The position numbers and the translations under genes are program-made. From NCBI GenBank assembly GCA_003963005.1, contig RXJW01000035.1:1-40791 (forward strand): DNA of 40,791 nt, in the 5' to 3' direction. This document shows positions 38,330 to 40,791 of the stretch, piece by piece (within the stretch, counting starts at the first letter, position 1; the number at the start of each line of letters is the position of its first letter). The notes beneath the pieces are model-generated. The model saw only the letters and a program-made list of their open reading frames with translations. It had not been told where the DNA came from and did not search any database. Source of the stretch: Burkholderiales bacterium (GTDB lineage Bacteria; Pseudomonadota; Gammaproteobacteria; Burkholderiales; Burkholderiaceae_C).

Positions 38330-40308
38330 GACTGCCCATCCTTCCGGCTGAACAGTCCAGCCCGCATTTGGTTCGTCAGCGCCTTGAGCCTGTCGCGAGC
38401 AGCTTGGCCCTCTGCGCTCAGTTGAGCCGGCTGGCCGGCGGCCTCCTGCGCCGACTGAACGCTCGGCTGGGCCTGCTGCTGCCGTTCCACCTGACGCCGC
38501 ACAGCTTCACGGGTCTGAGCCACGGTATGCGCGACGGTCAACTTGAGCGTGCCCTGGCAGGCTTTGACGACGACGGCGTTGAGCCAGCCGAGCGGGCTCT
38601 CGATGCTCTTCCGCTTGCTGGCAAGGTTGCCTTCCAACTCGTCCAGGATGGCCTGGCGCAGACCTGCCGGCGCGTCCAAGACCATGGTCCGAGCCGCGTC
38701 ATGCAGCGCCACGTCGAGGCGCTTGGGCATGATCAGATCGGCGCTTTCGGCCCCGGCTGTGGCGACTGCCTGGACTGGCGCCGCCGGCTCGGCTGTCATC
38801 GGTACTGGGCGGACACGCGGGGCTGGACGGGGCGTCGTCACCGATGCCGTGATGTCCTCGGCCCTCGGAAGCAGATCATCCCGAGGGGTCAGCAAACGAT
38901 GTTCTGACGCGGCTTGCCTGGGGAGGTCTCCACCAAACGGCAGATCCAAAGACCTCCTACTCCTACCTGGGCCTACCTCGTCAGCCCTTTGGCTCGCGCC
39001 CGCTCCCACGGTAGGAGTAGTAGGTTTTGTATCCAAAACCTTTGTGTATAGATTCAACAAAACGGCACCCCCCGTTTCGACAAAACGGCAAGTCGACATG
39101 CCGTCTTGTGGGGACCGTTTCGACAAAACGGCAAACCGACCAGCTGCGGCCCTCAGGGTCTTCCGCGAAGCGGGTTGAGCCTGGGCAGGCCCGACCGGCG
39201 GAGCCTGCACGGCCGACACCGGGCGGCCGAGCAGGATGCGGCCGACGTGGGTGACGTTGGAATCCTGGCTGACAACTTGAGCCCGATTGGCCGGGGCCGG
39301 GTCATTGTCCATCAGCAACGCTTCCTGGACGATCACCGGCTCCAGCTTGCGGCCTGCCACCACGCGCTTGCGCTGCCCTGGCTTCTGGCCGCTCAGGCAA
39401 GCGGTCAGCGCCAACAAGTTGACCCTGACCATCAGCCGCCCCCGGGACTCGAAGGCGTAGCCGACCGAGATCAGCCCGATGCGTTCCAAGGTGTCGCGCG
39501 CGTTGCGCAGCACCTTAGGCCCCAGGCGCAGGCGCTGCTGAAAGCTGTCCAGCTCGAAGAGGAAGAAGCCGTCGCTCGTGGCGGACATGCGCTGCAGCGC
39601 GTCTCGCATCCGGGTGAGCAGCCACGACAGCAGGAGCCCAGGGGCCGGACCGCCGGCCACGTCAGCGAGGGATCGGTAGTACAGCACCGGCGTGGCCAGC
39701 AACCGCGTCAGCGACGCGGGCCCGTCTTCGGGTGCGTCGTTGACCACGGGGGCGGCCGAAGGGTGCTGCGACTGGGTGGCTACGCTTGCGGGTGAATCCG
39801 TATTGACGGTTCCGAATTTGCAGAGCGCTTTGGTCAGCGCCGCAAGATCCACTCGAAAGTGCAGCTTTGTGCCGTGGCCATGAGCCTGACCAATCAGGGC
39901 TTCTTGCCAAATGCCGGCGTCGCGCAGGACCTGGCGCGCGCCTTCCTGTTCACGTGGGGTGAGGCCTGTGGCGTCCCGCCACTCAGCAGCCGTCTTCCAG
40001 AACCAGCCGTCTCGGCCGCTGGCCTGGGTCATCATCCAGTTGCGCGTCCAGTACAGGGCATGGCCGAGCATGAGCGCAGGCTTGAAGCCCCCGAGCAGCT
40101 CGGCCAAGACCGGGTGGAACTGGATGTAGTGGCGCTCGGACAGCGCCGACTGAACGGCCGCGTGCATGGCCGCTTGATCGGCCAGGTGCTGCGCGACGGA
40201 GCGCGCAGGGCCCAGCGCCGGCGCTGCCGCCGGCCCGCGGCCGAACGCATCAGGCGCGGGCGAAGGCTCGGGCAGCCGCGCGGCCGCTGAAGGTCGTGTC
40301 AATGGCAC
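38326..40308 (-). CDS. STY4528-family pathogenicity island replication protein
   Basis: About 660 residues from a GTG at 40308. Residues about 45-170 hold the conserved N-terminal domain: QFHPVLAELLGGFKPALMLG, YWTRNWMMTQASGRDGWFWK and the winged-helix stretch TGLTPREQEGARQVLRDAGI. A second conserved block (DVAGGPAPGLLLSWLLTRMR, then RLGPKVLRNARDTLERIGLI) repeats the same kind of helix-turn-helix. The C-terminal third is a linker followed by a helical domain (LDVALHDAARTMVLDAPAGL). The family is a core replication-associated gene of SPI-7-type ICEs. The start is uncertain: a TTG at 40398 would overlap the upstream gene by 74 bp. Palindromes inside the gene may be an origin. Confidence 0.85.
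   Translation of the reverse strand: MPLTRPSAAARLPEPSPAPDAFGRGPAAAPALGPARSVAQHLADQAAMHAAVQSALSERHYIQFHPVLAELLGGFKPALMLGHALYWTRNWMMTQASGRDGWFWKTAAEWRDATGLTPREQEGARQVLRDAGIWQEALIGQAHGHGTKLHFRVDLAALTKALCKFGTVNTDSPASVATQSQHPSAAPVVNDAPEDGPASLTRLLATPVLYYRSLADVAGGPAPGLLLSWLLTRMRDALQRMSATSDGFFLFELDSFQQRLRLGPKVLRNARDTLERIGLISVGYAFESRGRLMVRVNLLALTACLSGQKPGQRKRVVAGRKLEPVIVQEALLMDNDPAPANRAQVVSQDSNVTHVGRILLGRPVSAVQAPPVGPAQAQPASRKTLRAAAGRFAVLSKRSPQDGMSTCRFVETGGAVLLNLYTKVLDTKPTTPTVGAGASQRADEVGPGRSRRSLDLPFGGDLPRQAASEHRLLTPRDDLLPRAEDITASVTTPRPAPRVRPVPMTAEPAAPVQAVATAGAESADLIMPKRLDVALHDAARTMVLDAPAGLRQAILDELEGNLASKRKSIESPLGWLNAVVVKACQGTLKLTVAHTVAQTREAVRRQVERQQQAQPSVQSAQEAAGQPAQLSAEGQAARDRLKALTNQMRAGLFSRKDGQS
39053..39134. 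repeat. Cluster of CCGTTT/AAACGG palindromes inside the STY4528 gene
   Basis: TTCGACAAAACGGCAA occurs at 39076-39091 and 39119-39134, TTCAACAAAACGGCA at 39053-39067, and an inverted variant TGCCGTCTTGT at 39099-39109. On the minus strand each full copy is the palindrome CCGTTT-tgtcg-AAACGG. They lie in the part of the gene coding for a low-complexity linker, as iterons inside replication genes often do. Confidence 0.5.
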
Positions 40309-40324
40309 AGGTCGGACCGGCTGA

Positions 40325-40791
40325 TCAGCCGTGGGTTCCTGTGTCGCCGCTCGCCGAACGGCGCGCGCCCTGCAGCTCTTGCCACTTGCGATTGGCAATG
40401 TCGTACAGCAGACGCGTCAGCGTGGCGCTGTTCAGCGTGAAGAGGATGCGGCTGCGCGTCCGTTGCTCAGAAATGATGCCCAGCTCGCGCAGCTTGAGGC
40501 GGGCAGTCTCCTGCTCACGTCGCGTCAGGCCTGTATGACGCTCGCACTCTTCCTTGGACATCTCGAAGCTGTCACTTCTGTTGCTGGGATCGACACGCAC
40601 CAGGTCAAGCGCGTTGCTGAGCCACAGTGCGGCCGTCACCGAGCCGGTCAGCTCGACCAGCGGCCGGTGGAAGGCAACTGGCGCCGAGCCGAACAGCTCC
40701 AGGATGGCCGCCTGCGCACCGTAGGGCCCGTGAGAGGCCTGCGGCCGCGCACGCAGCGGCGTGGCGTCACCGCCCGCTGCCGCGTCGTGTT
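40325..40791 (-). CDS. Partial gene with winged-helix domain, cut by the right edge of the window
   Basis: The frame is open from its stop at 40325 to the window edge (155 codons), so the start lies outside. The C-terminal part contains TGLTRREQETARLKLRELGI followed by a short beta hairpin and a helix, closely matching the winged-helix block TGLTPREQEGARQVLRDAGI of the neighbouring STY4528 protein. The two are therefore probably paralogues in tandem or parts of one split protein. A GTG at 40639 is in frame but the upstream sequence (ASHGPYGAQAAILELFGSAP) still reads as protein, so a longer gene is likely. A replication role is inferred from similarity. Confidence 0.65.
   Translation of the reverse strand, partial: HDAAAGGDATPLRARPQASHGPYGAQAAILELFGSAPVAFHRPLVELTGSVTAALWLSNALDLVRVDPSNRSDSFEMSKEECERHTGLTRREQETARLKLRELGIISEQRTRSRILFTLNSATLTRLLYDIANRKWQELQGARRSASGDTGTHG

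Noticed and set aside
38326..40398. TTG at 40398 as the STY4528 start
   Set aside because: It would overlap the upstream gene by 74 bp and adds a basic segment without conserved pattern; the GTG at 40308 lies just after the upstream stop, though it has no strong ribosome binding site either.

Overview
This high-GC window carries the replication and maintenance part of a large integrative and conjugative element (ICE) or ICE-derived megaplasmid, probably from a betaproteobacterium (Burkholderiales-like composition and gene styles; the host assignment is inference). No chromosomal housekeeping genes, rRNA or tRNA were seen. The marker proteins are those of the SPI-7/PFGI-1/PAPI-1 type of ICE: STY4528 family, PFL_4669 family, DUF3158, a short element-type SSB, DnaB, an STY4534-family protein (DUF3577), DUF3275, DUF6094 and DUF6878. 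These family names come from recalled sequence patterns, not from a database search.

Layout. 1-4.3 kb: two tandem LuxR-type regulators, then a leftward kfrA operon with a repeat-rich operator region in front of kfrA. 4.6-7.4 kb: a rightward run of three small genes ending in a tyrosine recombinase. 7.5-12.4 kb: a small leftward gene with an open frame beyond its stop, lipoproteins, a RadC-like JAMM protein, a 5-cytosine DNA methyltransferase and small membrane proteins. 12.4-25.0 kb: a long leftward array of ICE genes (SNF2-like helicase, DUF6094 methylase, DUF6878, DUF3275, DUF3577 and many unnamed small proteins), interrupted at 25.3-26.2 kb by one rightward TraB/GumN-like gene. 26.2-33.7 kb: small membrane proteins, an AP2-like protein, dnaB and a second SNF2-type helicase. 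33.8-40.8 kb: a lipoprotein, ssb, DUF3158, PFL_4669, a winged-helix-like protein and STY4528, with one more gene running off the right edge.

The most striking signal is in the RNA. Six leaders (upstream of radC and of five leftward genes) share a hairpin whose loop is 11 nt, or can be drawn so, and carries a YCCUG core. In every case the loop can pair with a downstream GGRGU-type segment, and both the hairpin stem and the loop pairing change by compensatory substitutions. This resembles the published radC RNA class of mobile elements. A second, simpler GC-rich hairpin sits a few tens of bases before the start codon of many genes from 9 to 34 kb. Together they look like an element-wide post-transcriptional control layer.

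Two further signals are of interest near the right end: a pair of 72-bp repeats that are at once palindromic and an in-frame 24-codon repeat of a 62-codon ORF filling the gap between two genes, and a cluster of CCGTTT/AAACGG palindromes inside the STY4528 gene that could be an origin or partition site.
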